DNA of 64,000 bases from Nannocystis punicea (GCF_026965555.1 NZ_CP114040.1:3658001-3722000), one strand, 5' to 3'; counted from the stretch's first letter, positions 42,198 to 51,994 are shown. Notes: generated from the letters alone by a model not told the origin. Made by a program: numbers and translations.

Positions 42198-42878
42198 TCA
42201 GGCGATCAGGGCGAAGTTGCGGAGGACGTAGCGGCGCATCAGCGGCTGGACCAGCCGGCTGGTCTCGGGGTCGAGCTGCAGCGGCCCGGGGCCCTGGACG
42301 GCCGTGGGGTCGCGCAGCACGGCCCAGGTCACGACCTCGTCGGCGTCGCCGGTGGTCAGCGAGCCCTCGTAGCGGAAGTAGGCGCGGTCTTCGGGCAGGT
42401 AGATCGATGGGTCGACCTCGTACTCCTGGCGGGCGTTCCGCGAGGCGCGGGCGACTGCGCCGAGGTCGAAGTGACCGCGCAGCCACGGCGCGAGCGCGTG
42501 CACGGGGCCGGCCTTCTGCGTGTCGGTCTTGGGCGCGAGCATGATGCCGAGGACGAGGTAGGCCGAGGGATAGGTGTCGGGGTAGTCGAGGATCTCGTGC
42601 ACCAGGTGCAGCTCGAGCTCGGCGACCACGCCGTCGATGCGGTGCTCGCTCGGCGCGTGGAAGTGGAGCTTGCGCAGCGGACACTTCATGCCGTCGAACA
42701 CGACGTGACAGCCGGGACCCGCGCGGTCGAGCACGAACTCCTCGCCCACGAGCGTGCCGCCGACCTTGGTGTATTGAAACTCGAGGGGCATGAGCTCGGG
42801 CGCGTAATAGCTCTTCACGGTATTGAGCTTGATCGGCGACTGCTGGGTGCGCTGCGGGGTGACGACGGGTGCTGGCAT
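42198..42878 (-). CDS. Alpha-carbonic-anhydrase-like protein
   Basis: 226 residues from ATG 42878. Zinc-site elements are present: 'LHFHAPSEHRIDG' (two His of the HxH pair plus the SEH segment) and 'ELHLVHE' (third His). 'YEGSLTT' matches the active-site strand, but the usual TTPPC continues as TTGDADEV, so the Pro-Pro-Cys part is altered. Unlike most bacterial alpha-CAs no signal peptide is seen. It would hydrate CO2 if active. It is probably co-transcribed with the propeller gene. Confidence 0.7.
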   Translation of the reverse strand: MPAPVVTPQRTQQSPIKLNTVKSYYAPELMPLEFQYTKVGGTLVGEEFVLDRAGPGCHVVFDGMKCPLRKLHFHAPSEHRIDGVVAELELHLVHEILDYPDTYPSAYLVLGIMLAPKTDTQKAGPVHALAPWLRGHFDLGAVARASRNARQEYEVDPSIYLPEDRAYFRYEGSLTTGDADEVVTWAVLRDPTAVQGPGPLQLDPETSRLVQPLMRRYVLRNFALIA

Positions 42879-43219
42879 GACCGGTCCAGATAGCTCGCCT
42901 CGCCAGGGCGGCAAGCCGGGCCCGGCAACGCGGATGCGGCCGCCAGCAGGCCCGACCTTGGCGGTGAGCGGGAACGGACCGGGGCGAACTCGAGCGGGCG
43001 AGTCGCGGCGCGGGGAACGACGATTCACGGCGGTCCTCGCATTCGCCGATCGTGCTTCATTGATAAGACGACGACCGGCGGAATCGTCGATCGAGCGCCG
43101 CGACGTCGCGATTGCCCGGGCGGTTCCGCTCGCTTGCGAATGCGGTCCTGTACCCCCATGCGGACCGCGCGGGCCGGGGCGCACGATCGCGGGCGGCGCC
43201 TCGTGTTAGAAGCTGGGAG
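42879..43219. other. Divergent intergenic region
   Basis: 341 bp between the carbonic-anhydrase-like gene and the kinase gene. Frames here are continuations of start uncertainties; no feature is seen beyond a GGGAGG that abuts the proposed GTG. Confidence 0.35.
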
Positions 43220-46200
43220 GTGAAGGACACCATCGCGCCGTCGGCTCTGGAAGGGACGCTCCTCGGGCAGATGGTGACGCGGTGGAGCGGCAGGTCGGCG
43301 GAGCTGCTGTCGGACGCGGAGGAGACGACGATCCTCCACGGCGCCGGCGAGCGGCCGGGGTTCATGCCGCTGGCCAAGAAGGGCGACCGGATCGGCGGCG
43401 AGGACGGGCAGCGCTTCGAGCTGCTCGAGCGGCTCGGGGCCGGCGGCATGGGCGTGGTCTACCTCGCCCGCGACACGCTGCTCGACCGAGCGGTGGCGAT
43501 CAAGTTCATCCTGCAGGCGCCGACCGACGACAGCGGCCGCGAGATCGTCGAGCGCTTCCGCGGCGAGGCGCGGGCCAGCGCGCGCCTCAGCCACGAGAAC
43601 ATCGTGCGGGTGTTCGACCTCGGCAGCGCCGCCGGCGTGCCGTTCCTGGTGATGGAGTACCTCGAGGGCCGACCGCTCGACGCGGTGCTGGCCGAGGGCC
43701 CGCTCGACGCCCGCCGGGTGGTCCAGGTGGTGATCGACATCGTCCGCGGCCTGTCGCACGCGCACCGCTGCAGCATCGTCCACCGCGACCTCAAGCCGGC
43801 CAACGTGTTCGTGACCCGCGACGGGCGGGCCAAGATCGTCGACTTCGGCCTGGCCTCGGTGGTGGCCGGGCGCGCCGACACGCCGACGTCGCCGCTGTCG
43901 GGCACGCCGCGCTACATGTCGCCGGAGCAGTGGCGCGGCGAGGACCAGGACGGTCGCACGGACCTGTGGTCGGTCGGGGTGATGCTGTACGAGATGCTCA
44001 GCGGTCACTCGCCGTTCTGGCGCGACCACCTGTCGGAGGTGCGCGCCAACGTGCTGTCCGACGCGCCGGCGCCGCTGCTGCGCGCGTACCGGCCCGAGCT
44101 GCCCGAGCTGGCCGAGACGGTGGCCGCGCGGGCGCTGGCGAAGGACGTGGCGCGCCGCTTCGGCACCGCGGAGGAGCTGCTCGACGCGCTGGTCGGGCTC
44201 GAGCTGGCGCTGGCCCGGCCCGGGCGCGCGGGCGAGGAGCCGGCCGAGCGCCCGCGGGCCCGCCGCGGCAGCGAGCGGCGGCAGGTGACGCTGCTGTCGT
44301 GCTCGCTGGTCGAGGCGCTGGCGCTGGCCGAGGTGATGGACGCCGACGGCTACGCCGACCTGCTGGATGGCTTTTTGGACATCTGCGCGACGGTGGCCCG
44401 CCAGCTCGACGGCGTGGTGGTGGCGGCCCACGGCGGCCACGCCCTGGTGTGCTTCGGCTGGCCGGCGGCCCACGAGGACGACGCCGAGCGGGCGCTGCGG
44501 GCCGGCTTTCTCGTCGTCGATTCGGTGCGCGGGCTGTCCGGCTCGGGCGGCGCGACCCTGGCGGCAAGGATCGGCATCTGCAGCGGCTCGGTGGTCGCCG
44601 ACAAGCGCGAGCACGAGGCGGCGCCGCGGCTGCTCGGCGACCTGCCGCAGATCGTGACCTGGCTCGAAGGACAGGCAGGGCCGCACGAGATCCTGCTCAG
44701 CGGCCGCGCGCGCGCGCTGGTCCGCGGGACGATCGAGGTCGAGGCCCGCGGCGAGCGACGACCGGCCGGGGCCGGGCGCACGATCGAGGTCCTGCGGGCG
44801 CTGCGGCCGAGCCGGACGGTCAGTCGGTTCGACCGCGCGGCGCAGGAGCTGACGCCGCTGGTCGGACGCGAGGCGGAGATCGACGCGCTGCGCGGGCTGT
44901 GGGCCCAGGTCCGCGAGGGCCGCGGGCAATTCGTGAAGCTGTCGGGCGAGGCGGGGCTCGGCAAGTCGCGGCTGGTGCAGGCGCTGCGCGCGTACACGGC
45001 CGGCGAGGCGCACCAGCGGCTGGTGTGTCAGTGCTGGCCGCACTTCCGCAACAGCGCCCTGCACCCGCTGCTCGAGGCGACCATGCGGGCGATGGGCATC
45101 GAGCCCGAGGCGTCGGCGAGCGAGCGCCTGGCGCGGGTGGAGGCGGCGCTGGCGGGCCTGCGCGTGCCGCTGGCCGAGCACGTGCCGCTGTTCGCGGCGG
45201 TGCTGTCGATCCCGCTGAACGAGCACTACACCGCGCCGCAGCTGTCGCCCGACCTGCTGAAGAACCGCGTGCAGGAGGCGCTGCTCCGCACCGTCCTGGC
45301 CCTGGCGGCGCAGCGGCCGACGCTGCTGGTGGTCGAGGACCTGCACTGGAGCGACCAGAGCACGCTCGAGCTGCTCGAGCTGCTGGTGGCGCGGATGGAG
45401 GACGCACCCCTGATGGTGGTGACGACGGCGCGGCCGGAGTTCGCGCCCAACTGGCCGGCCCGGCCGCACCTGCACCGGCTGGCCCTGCGCCGCCTGTCGC
45501 CCAACCAGACCGCGGCGATGGTGGCGCTGGCGGCCCGCGGGCAGGCGCTGCCGGAAGAATTGGTCGAGCAGCTGGTGGCCCGCGCCGACGGGATCCCGCT
45601 GTTCGTCGAGGAGATCACGCAGACGGCGGCGGAGGTGTGGCAGCGCGAGGGCCGGGAGTCGGATGTCCGAAAGACCAGCTCGGCCCTGGCGGCGATCCCG
45701 GCGACGCTGCAGGATCTGCTGCTGGCCCGCCTCGACCGCCTGCAGGAGGCCGGGCGCGAGGCGGCCCAGCTCGGGGCGGTGCTCGGGCGCGACTTCACCT
45801 ACGCGCTGCTGCGCCACGCCTCCGACCGCGACGAGGACACCCTGCGCACCGGCCTCATGCAATTGGTCGAGGCCGGCATCGTCCGCGTCGAGGGCAGCGA
45901 GCAGGCGGCCCGCTACGTGTTCCGCCACGCGCTGATCCAGGAGGCCGCGCTCGGCTCGCTGCTGCGGCCGCGCCGGCAGTACCTGCACCAGCAGGCGACG
46001 CGGGCGATCCTCGGCCACTTCCCCGAGCTGGCCGAGCTGCAGCCCGAGCTCCTGGCGCACCACTTCGTCGAGGCCGGCGACCTCGAGCGCGCGATCGAGT
46101 GGCTCGAGAAGGCGGGGCAGAAGGCGGTGAGGCGCTCGGCCAACACCGACGCGGCGTCGCACTACTCGCGGGCGATCGACCTGCTGCGCGCCCGGCCCGA

Positions 46201-47380
46201 GGGCGACGCGCGCGACCGCAAGGAGCTGGCGCTGCAGCTGGCCCTCGGCGCGCCGCTGATGTCGATCCGCGGCTACGCGGCGCCCGAGGTCCACGACACC
46301 TACGCCCGCGCGCGCGAGCTGTGCCGCCGCGCCGGCGACGACGCCCAGCTGTTCCCGTCGGTGCTCGGCCTGTGGCAGTTCTACATGGTCGGCGGCGCGG
46401 CCGAGATCTCGGCCAACCTCGGGCGTCAGCTGGTCGCGCAGGCCGAGACCACCGACAACCGCACGATGCTGATGCTGGCCTACCGCGCACTCGGGACCAG
46501 CCAGATGCTGCTCGGCGAGATCGCCGGCTGCCGCGAGCTGACCGAGAAGGGCCTCGCGCTGTACGACCTGAAGGAGCACCGGGCGCTGGCGCTGCGCTAC
46601 GGCCAGGACCCCGGGGTGACCAATGGCCTGTACCTCGGCTGGGTGCTGTGGTTCCTCGGCTACCCCGACCAGGCGGTGGCGCGCGCCCGCGAGGCGCTGC
46701 AGCTGGCCCACGAGATCGAGCACCCGCTCAGCATCGCGTTCGCGATGAACTACCTGGCGACGATCCACAACTACCGCGGCGAGTTCGCCGCTGCCCGCGA
46801 CCTGGCCGACCGGGCCGAGCGGGTGGCCACCGAGCACAGGCTGCAGCTGTGGCTGGCGATGTGCCAGATCCAGCGCGGCTGGGCCCAGCTCGGGGTCGGC
46901 GAGCGCGAGAACGGGGCGGCCGAGCTGGCCGAGGGCGTGGCCAAGTGGACGCGCACCGGGGCGAAGGCGGGCATCTCGTTCTTCCAGGCGGCCGCGATCT
47001 GGGGCCTGTGGCGGGCCGATCGCCACGACGAGGCGATGCGCAAGGTCGACGAGGTCGAGGAGTTCATGCGCCGCTCCGGCGAGCGCTTCTTCGAGGCCGA
47101 GGTGCTGCGCCTGCGCGGCGAGCTGCTGCTGTCGACCGGGATGACCTCGGGCACCCGCACCGCCGAGGACTGCTTCCGCCGCGGCCTCGAGGTCGCCCGC
47201 CGCCAGCAGGCGCGCGCGTGGGAGCTGCGCCTGGCGCTCAGCCAGGCCCGCCTGCTGGTCCTGCGCGGCAGCCCCGGCGAGGCCCGCGAGCTGGTCTCCG
47301 GGGTCTACGAGTGGTTCACCGAGGGCCTCGAGACGGCCGACCTGCGCGAGGCCCGGGCGCTGCTCGAGCGGCTCGGGTGA
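43220..47380 (+). CDS. Ser/Thr kinase-degenerate cyclase-AAA ATPase-helical repeat protein
   Basis: 1386 residues from GTG 43220; ATG 43271 is an alternative and neither has an ideal ribosome-binding site. Kinase domain ~67-330: glycine loop 'LGAGGMGVVYLARD', Lys95 in 'VAIKF', catalytic 'VHRDLKPAN' (Asp190), 'DFGLAS' (Asp208). Residues ~355-545 are a class-III cyclase-like domain ('RRQVTLLSCSLVEAL', 'HEDDAERALRAGFLVVDSV') in which both metal-binding Asp are replaced (CDLVGS becomes CSLVEA, GDG becomes GGH), so it is likely catalytically dead. An AAA/STAND ATPase follows with Walker A 'GEAGLGKS' (Lys582) and Walker B 'LLVVEDLHWSD' (~700), then TPR-like helices to the end. It is probably a large cytoplasmic signalling ATPase. 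Confidence 0.85.
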   Translation: MKDTIAPSALEGTLLGQMVTRWSGRSAELLSDAEETTILHGAGERPGFMPLAKKGDRIGGEDGQRFELLERLGAGGMGVVYLARDTLLDRAVAIKFILQAPTDDSGREIVERFRGEARASARLSHENIVRVFDLGSAAGVPFLVMEYLEGRPLDAVLAEGPLDARRVVQVVIDIVRGLSHAHRCSIVHRDLKPANVFVTRDGRAKIVDFGLASVVAGRADTPTSPLSGTPRYMSPEQWRGEDQDGRTDLWSVGVMLYEMLSGHSPFWRDHLSEVRANVLSDAPAPLLRAYRPELPELAETVAARALAKDVARRFGTAEELLDALVGLELALARPGRAGEEPAERPRARRGSERRQVTLLSCSLVEALALAEVMDADGYADLLDGFLDICATVARQLDGVVVAAHGGHALVCFGWPAAHEDDAERALRAGFLVVDSVRGLSGSGGATLAARIGICSGSVVADKREHEAAPRLLGDLPQIVTWLEGQAGPHEILLSGRARALVRGTIEVEARGERRPAGAGRTIEVLRALRPSRTVSRFDRAAQELTPLVGREAEIDALRGLWAQVREGRGQFVKLSGEAGLGKSRLVQALRAYTAGEAHQRLVCQCWPHFRNSALHPLLEATMRAMGIEPEASASERLARVEAALAGLRVPLAEHVPLFAAVLSIPLNEHYTAPQLSPDLLKNRVQEALLRTVLALAAQRPTLLVVEDLHWSDQSTLELLELLVARMEDAPLMVVTTARPEFAPNWPARPHLHRLALRRLSPNQTAAMVALAARGQALPEELVEQLVARADGIPLFVEEITQTAAEVWQREGRESDVRKTSSALAAIPATLQDLLLARLDRLQEAGREAAQLGAVLGRDFTYALLRHASDRDEDTLRTGLMQLVEAGIVRVEGSEQAARYVFRHALIQEAALGSLLRPRRQYLHQQATRAILGHFPELAELQPELLAHHFVEAGDLERAIEWLEKAGQKAVRRSANTDAASHYSRAIDLLRARPEGDARDRKELALQLALGAPLMSIRGYAAPEVHDTYARARELCRRAGDDAQLFPSVLGLWQFYMVGGAAEISANLGRQLVAQAETTDNRTMLMLAYRALGTSQMLLGEIAGCRELTEKGLALYDLKEHRALALRYGQDPGVTNGLYLGWVLWFLGYPDQAVARAREALQLAHEIEHPLSIAFAMNYLATIHNYRGEFAAARDLADRAERVATEHRLQLWLAMCQIQRGWAQLGVGERENGAAELAEGVAKWTRTGAKAGISFFQAAAIWGLWRADRHDEAMRKVDEVEEFMRRSGERFFEAEVLRLRGELLLSTGMTSGTRTAEDCFRRGLEVARRQQARAWELRLALSQARLLVLRGSPGEARELVSGVYEWFTEGLETADLREARALLERLG

Positions 47381-47389
47381 GCGGACCTC

Positions 47390-47470
47390 GAGGGCAGGTC
47401 CTGGGGGACATGCTCGATCGGGCATGCCTGCAGGAGCATGCCCTCATGGACATGTCCTCAAGGTCAGCGG
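47390..47470. repeat. Tandem 14-bp palindromic array 6
   Basis: Six lattice positions exactly 14 bp apart: CAGG 47395, CATG 47409, 47423, 47437 and 47451, CAGC 47465. The array fills the convergent junction between the kinase stop (47380) and the stop of the next gene, whose codon lies in the last unit. Confidence 0.85.
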
Positions 47471-48714
47471 CGGCGGGGCTTGCGGCGGATCCACGCCAGC
47501 ACCGGCACCAGCAGCAGGAGCTGCGGCAGGCGGCCGCTGCGGTCGATCTGGCAGCCCTCGCCGGCGTCGGGGTCGTAGGTGACGCCGTGGGAGTTGTCGA
47601 CCGGCGGGCCGGAGGCGGCGCGCAGGGCGAGGTCGCGGACCTGCGCGGGCTTCAGGGCGGTGCGCAGGCGGGTGAGGTGGAGGCCGTCGACGCCGAGGCG
47701 GGCGGTGAAGTCGTCGAGCCAGGCGCGGCTGGCGGTCTCGGGGTCGATCCGGCCGGCCCAGGTGCCCTCGTCGTAGGCCTCGCCGAGGCCGCCGGCGTAG
47801 AGCGGGTTGGAGAAGTCGATCACCCACGCGCCCTCGGGGTCGCTCGCCAGCACCTCGGCCTCGAGCTCGGCGTAGTTGGTCTCGCTGTCGGACAGCGCGA
47901 CCAGCTCGTCGTCGTCGACCGCCTGGGCGGCGTAGTTGGCGGGCAGGACCGGGCCGCCGCCGATGAAGTACGTCGTGAGGCGCAGCTCGGCGCCGGGCTT
48001 CATCGAGTGGGTGGCGATGGCGAGCGGGATCTCGAAGGTCGCCGGCTGGGCCGGCGGCAGGTGCAGCTCGATCGGCGCCAGCACGCCGCTGTCGGCCGCG
48101 GGCTTGACCTTGGCGGCGAAGAAGTACCAGTCGTCCTCGACGTACGGCGCGAGCGCGGCGGCGTAGTCGGCGGGCAGCGGGTAGCCGGCGGCGGTCAGCC
48201 AGTCGGCGATCGCGGTGCCGGTGTCGCCGCCGATCACGACGTACTCGTAGGTGGCAGTCTCGCCGCGGTCGATGACCATGACGTCGCCGCGGCCGCCCTG
48301 CGGGTCGCCGAGGCTGTTGTCGCCGCCGGCCTTGTCGCTGCTGCCGCACAGGCCCATCCGCTCGTCGGTGTTCTCGAAGATGGCGACGCGCGGGGCGCTG
48401 TACTCGTCGAGGGCGAGGAACAGCGCTGGGTCGCCGTCGAGGACCTCGGCGGGGGCGCTGGCGAGCGGGAGGACGAAGGCGAACTCGGCGGCGTCGACGG
48501 CCTCGTAGCGGGCCGAGGCGACCAGCACGGTCTCCTCGGCGCCGAACACGACGGCGAGCTCCTGGTCGCTCATGCCGCCGACGCGGGCTTCGTGCTCGGG
48601 GAAGACCATGCCGCCGCAGGCGGAGGCCGGGGTGGGACGGGCGAGGGTCGCGACCAGCGCGGTGAGGATGACCACGGTGGCGCGGGCGGGGGGTCGTAAG
48701 AGAAGCGAGGCCAT
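47464..48714 (-). CDS. DUF2330-type secreted protein with C-terminal anchor
   Basis: 416 residues from ATG 48714. A signal peptide (residues ~1-30) ends 'ASACGGMVFP', and 'CGGMVFPEHEARVGGMSDQEL' is the hallmark start of DUF2330 proteins. The domain continues to ~310. The C-terminus has a Cys ('GEGCQ'), a hydrophobic segment (LPQLLLLVPVLAWI) and Arg cluster RRKPRRR, resembling a MYXO-CTERM-type sorting tail. It is predicted to be periplasmic or surface-exposed. The biochemical role of DUF2330 is unknown. Confidence 0.75.
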   Translation of the reverse strand: MASLLLRPPARATVVILTALVATLARPTPASACGGMVFPEHEARVGGMSDQELAVVFGAEETVLVASARYEAVDAAEFAFVLPLASAPAEVLDGDPALFLALDEYSAPRVAIFENTDERMGLCGSSDKAGGDNSLGDPQGGRGDVMVIDRGETATYEYVVIGGDTGTAIADWLTAAGYPLPADYAAALAPYVEDDWYFFAAKVKPAADSGVLAPIELHLPPAQPATFEIPLAIATHSMKPGAELRLTTYFIGGGPVLPANYAAQAVDDDELVALSDSETNYAELEAEVLASDPEGAWVIDFSNPLYAGGLGEAYDEGTWAGRIDPETASRAWLDDFTARLGVDGLHLTRLRTALKPAQVRDLALRAASGPPVDNSHGVTYDPDAGEGCQIDRSGRLPQLLLLVPVLAWIRRKPRRR

Positions 48715-48810
48715 GGCCTGAGCATGCCACAAGCGCACGCCACAAGCCGGTGCGCGCTCGCGCACGAAGGGCTGGCGCCAGGCAGCCGGAAGCCGTATAG
48801 AGGCGCCGTC

Positions 48811-49704
48811 ATGACCACGCGCAAGGCGACCTGGACGATCGGGCTGGTGCAGCAGCAGAACACGGGTGACCGCGAGCACAACCTCCGCACCACGGTGGCC
48901 GGGATCCGCGAGGCCGCGCGCCGGGGGGCCGAGCTGGTGCTGCTGCAGGAGCTGCACGCGGGGCTGTACTTCTGCCAGACGGAGGACACCGCGGTGTTCG
49001 ACCAGGCCGAGCCGATCCCCGGGCCGACCTCGAACGAGCTGGCCGCGCTCGCCAAGGAGCTCGGGGTGGTGATCGTGGCCTCGCTGTTCGAGCGGCGCGC
49101 CGTCGGGCTCTATCACAACACCGCGGTCGTGCTCGAGAGGGACGGCAGCATCGCCGGCAAGTACCGCAAGATGCACATCCCCGACGACCCGGCCTACTAC
49201 GAGAAGTTCTACTTCACGCCCGGCGACCTCGGCTTCAACCCCATCGAGACGTCGGTCGGCAAGCTCGGGGTGCTGGTCTGCTGGGACCAGTGGTACCCCG
49301 AAGGCGCGCGCATGATGGCGCTCGCCGGCGCCGACCTGCTGCTGTACCCGACCGCGATCGGCTGGGACATGCGCGACGCCGAGGACGAGCGCCTGCGCCA
49401 GCGCGAGGCGTGGATCACCGTGCAGCGCGGCCACGCGGTCGCCAACGGCCTGCCGGTGGTGGTGTGCAACCGCGTCGGCCACGAGCCCGACCCGAGCGGC
49501 ATCAACCCCGGCCTGCAGTTCTGGGGGCACAGTTTCGTCGCCGGCCCGCAGGGCGAGTTCCTGGCCAAGGGCGGCGAGTCGCCCGAGGTCCTGGTGGTCG
49601 AGGTCGACCGCGGCCGCAGCGAGCAGGTCCGCCGGATCTGGCCGTTCCTCCGCGACCGCCGCATCGACGCCTACGCGGACCTCACCAAGCGCTTCCGCGA
49701 CTGA
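48811..49704 (+). CDS. aguB: Nitrilase-superfamily amidohydrolase, N-carbamoylputrescine amidase-like
   Basis: 297 residues from ATG 48811. The Glu-Lys-Cys triad is present as Glu47 in 'LLQELHAGLYFCQ', Lys120 in 'YRKMHIPDDP' and Cys157 in 'VLVCWDQWYPEGAR'. The wording around these residues is that of N-carbamoylputrescine amidase, the last step of putrescine synthesis from agmatine; no agmatine deiminase gene is adjacent. It is divergent from the DUF2330 gene. A three-unit palindrome array follows the stop. Confidence 0.88.
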   Translation: MTTRKATWTIGLVQQQNTGDREHNLRTTVAGIREAARRGAELVLLQELHAGLYFCQTEDTAVFDQAEPIPGPTSNELAALAKELGVVIVASLFERRAVGLYHNTAVVLERDGSIAGKYRKMHIPDDPAYYEKFYFTPGDLGFNPIETSVGKLGVLVCWDQWYPEGARMMALAGADLLLYPTAIGWDMRDAEDERLRQREAWITVQRGHAVANGLPVVVCNRVGHEPDPSGINPGLQFWGHSFVAGPQGEFLAKGGESPEVLVVEVDRGRSEQVRRIWPFLRDRRIDAYADLTKRFRD

Positions 49705-49714
49705 GGCTGGCGAG

Positions 49715-49758
49715 TGGGACATGTCCGATCGAGCATGTTCGATCGGACATGCCCTGGG
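49715..49758. repeat. Tandem 14-bp palindromic array 7
   Basis: CATG at 49720, 49734 and 49748, exactly 14 bp apart, starting ~11 bp after the amidohydrolase stop. Spacers are GATC. Confidence 0.8.
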
Positions 49759-49990
49759 GCACGGTGACGCGCGGGCTCGGGGAGCTGCGCGGAGGCTCAG
49801 GGCAAGCGCAGGACGTGCCATCGGTTCGGCCTGGTGCGGTCGGGCTGGACCGCCAGACGTCGGCCGGCTCCGACGACGAGCGTCTTGAGGCCGTAGGTGT
49901 CAGCCGAGGTCGTGAGAGACGAGGTCCGCCGCGGCAGTCGCGAGCGCCGCATCGAACCGAAGGGTGCTCCCGTGATGGATGGCTGTCTTG

Positions 49991-50046
49991 AAGGATATGT
50001 CCTTGAGGGCATGTTCAATTCGGCATGTCCAATTGAACATACATGG
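49991..50046. repeat. Tandem 14-bp palindromic array 8
   Basis: TATG 49996, CATG 50010 and 50024, CATA 50038: four units exactly 14 bp apart. Cores here are more AT-rich (GTTCAATT). Confidence 0.8.
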
Positions 50047-50219
50047 CGCCGAGCGCTCGTGGCTGCCTGCGAACCAGAGTCGCTGATACAAGGGGCATGC
50101 GAGGGTGGACAGCGGCGCGCCTGTCGGTGAATACCCCCAGTTCGGCCTGGCGACAATTCTTCGTGGTGCCGCAATTCGCCGCGCTGGCCTGGTTACTCCG
50201 TGTGAGCGGAGAGATCACC

Positions 50220-51983
50220 ATGACGCGAACCCTGACGATGCTGGGAATCCTGGCCGCTGCGGCGGGCTGCCCGGGCGATACGGCGAACACCAGCGAGGAG
50301 CCATCGACGGACGCGAGCACGGAGCCGACTGCGAGCACCACGGAGGAGCCGGGCACGAGCCCGACCACGGGGGCGGAGTCGAGCACGACGGGCGAGACGC
50401 CGACCACGGGCGAGGCGCCGACGACGACCGGCACCACGGGGGAGGATCCGGGCGACGGGGCCGGAGCCGCGCGGGTGATCTACGCCGATGATAACGAGGT
50501 CGGCGTCGACATGTACTTCGTCGATTGCACCGGGCCGGAGCCGGGGCCGGCGGTGCTCATCGATCACAACTTGCCGGCCGGCTGGCACTTGCCGTTCCCC
50601 GGCCGGCTGTCGCCGTCGCAGCGATGGATGCTCCTCGTCGCGGCGCATCCGCGGCTCGGAGAGGAGGTCTGGCTGGTCGACATGTCCGGGCCCCTGCCCG
50701 GCGATCCGGTGCGGGTCGAGCTGGCGGGCGAGCCGGGGTTTCAGGTCCTGGGCACGTGGTGGAGCGGAGACGAGAGCCGGCTGGCGCTGCGCCGCACCTC
50801 CGATGACGGGGTCGGCGCGCAGATCTACCTGTGCGACGTGGGGGCCGACGGGACCTGCGTGCCCGAGGCGTGGAACCTGCCGCTGGCGCCGGGCGGCGGC
50901 ATCGACGGCCGGGGCTTCGCGTGGTCGCCGGATGATTCGCGGGTCGTCTACTCCGGCGATCCGGACGGCGACGAGGTCGGGCAATTGTTCCTGGCCGGAG
51001 CGGCGCCCGGCGACGCCGGCGAGGCGATCGCGCTGACCAGCGAGGTGCCGGCGGACGAGGCGTTCGTGCACGAGGCGTGGTTCTCGCCGGACGGCGCCAC
51101 GCTCTATTACAGGTACGGCGCAGACCTCACCTCGATCACGGGGACCCGCGCGATCGACATGACGAGCGATCCGCCCGGGCAGCCGGTGGAGCTTCAGAAC
51201 GGTCAGTACCGCGAGGACATGACGGGAGGCCTGAACTGGACGGGCGCCGATGGCCTCGGCGACCTGTCGTTCTTCACCATCGACGGCCCGACCGCGGGTC
51301 CGCTGGTGCCGCTGCACGACGTGCCGGGCCGGGTGAGCTCGAAGGACGACGGGTTCTCGCCCGACGGCCGCTTCGCCGTGTACTACGCCGAAACCGCCCC
51401 GGACGCGCTCGAGCTGTTCGCGGTCGACCTCGGCGGGCCCGTGCCCTCGGCGCCGGTGAAGCTGGCCTCGCCGACGGCCGAGGGGCAGCTTCACGGGGTC
51501 ATCTTCGGGCCCGATCCGGCGCTGCTGCTCTACCTCTCGCAGGCGACGGCCGACGGCGGCGACGACCTGTGGATGGTGCGCCTCGACCAGCCGCCGGCGC
51601 CGGTGCGGGTCAACCCGCCGCTGCCGCAGGGCGGCACGATCCCCGGCTTCTTCGGGTTCGACGACGACGGCTCCAAGCTCCTCTACGTCGGCCCGAACGA
51701 GGCGACGCCGCCCTGGCACCTGTGGCTCGTCGATCTGGCGGCCCCGGGCGCGCCGATCGAAGTGGGCGCGCCGCTGCAAGACGGCCAGAAGTTCGGGGCG
51801 GGCACGCGGGCGTTCAGCGCCGACGGGCAGCGGGCGTTCTACACCGTGCAGGAGGTGTACGAGGAGGGCTTCCTGAACCCCGGGTTCCAGGTCGACCTGG
51901 CCGCGCCCGGGGTCGTCTTGCAAGTGACCGATCCGGCCCATCAGCCGCGGGACCTGCGAGTGCTGCCCCCGAGCGACGGGTGA
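50220..51983 (+). CDS. Lipoprotein with TolB-like beta-propeller
   Basis: 587 residues from ATG 50220. The signal peptide ends LAAAAGC (lipobox). A Ser/Thr/Glu linker (~20-85) leads to a propeller with repeats such as 'FAWSPDDSRVVYSGDPDGDEV', 'AWFSPDGATLYYRYGADL' and 'GFSPDGRFAVYYAE'. It is likely a surface-displayed binding protein; the ligand is unknown. The last ~38 codons are duplicated at 53318-53429. A palindrome array follows the stop and is part of the same duplicated segment. Confidence 0.75.
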   Translation: MTRTLTMLGILAAAAGCPGDTANTSEEPSTDASTEPTASTTEEPGTSPTTGAESSTTGETPTTGEAPTTTGTTGEDPGDGAGAARVIYADDNEVGVDMYFVDCTGPEPGPAVLIDHNLPAGWHLPFPGRLSPSQRWMLLVAAHPRLGEEVWLVDMSGPLPGDPVRVELAGEPGFQVLGTWWSGDESRLALRRTSDDGVGAQIYLCDVGADGTCVPEAWNLPLAPGGGIDGRGFAWSPDDSRVVYSGDPDGDEVGQLFLAGAAPGDAGEAIALTSEVPADEAFVHEAWFSPDGATLYYRYGADLTSITGTRAIDMTSDPPGQPVELQNGQYREDMTGGLNWTGADGLGDLSFFTIDGPTAGPLVPLHDVPGRVSSKDDGFSPDGRFAVYYAETAPDALELFAVDLGGPVPSAPVKLASPTAEGQLHGVIFGPDPALLLYLSQATADGGDDLWMVRLDQPPAPVRVNPPLPQGGTIPGFFGFDDDGSKLLYVGPNEATPPWHLWLVDLAAPGAPIEVGAPLQDGQKFGAGTRAFSADGQRAFYTVQEVYEEGFLNPGFQVDLAAPGVVLQVTDPAHQPRDLRVLPPSDG

Positions 51984-51994
51984 CGGCTGTCGCA

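Larger units (their letters stand above)
49705..50219. other. Intergenic region with two palindrome arrays
   Basis: 515 bp. Besides the two arrays it contains a minus-strand stretch reading 'ADTYGLKTLVVGAGRRLAVQ' (about 49800-49910) that may be a gene remnant but has no start. Confidence 0.4.

Noticed and set aside
43025..47425. A continuous minus-strand open frame of about 1,466 codons opposite the kinase gene
   Set aside because: It lies antisense to a gene with clear kinase and ATPase motifs, has a low-complexity Arg/Gln/Leu composition and no motif; it results from very high GC content, which removes stop codons.
49797..49920. Minus-strand stretch reading TYGLKTLVVGAGRRL
   Set aside because: It could be the end of a decayed gene but lacks a start and a family match, so it was left as an intergenic note only.
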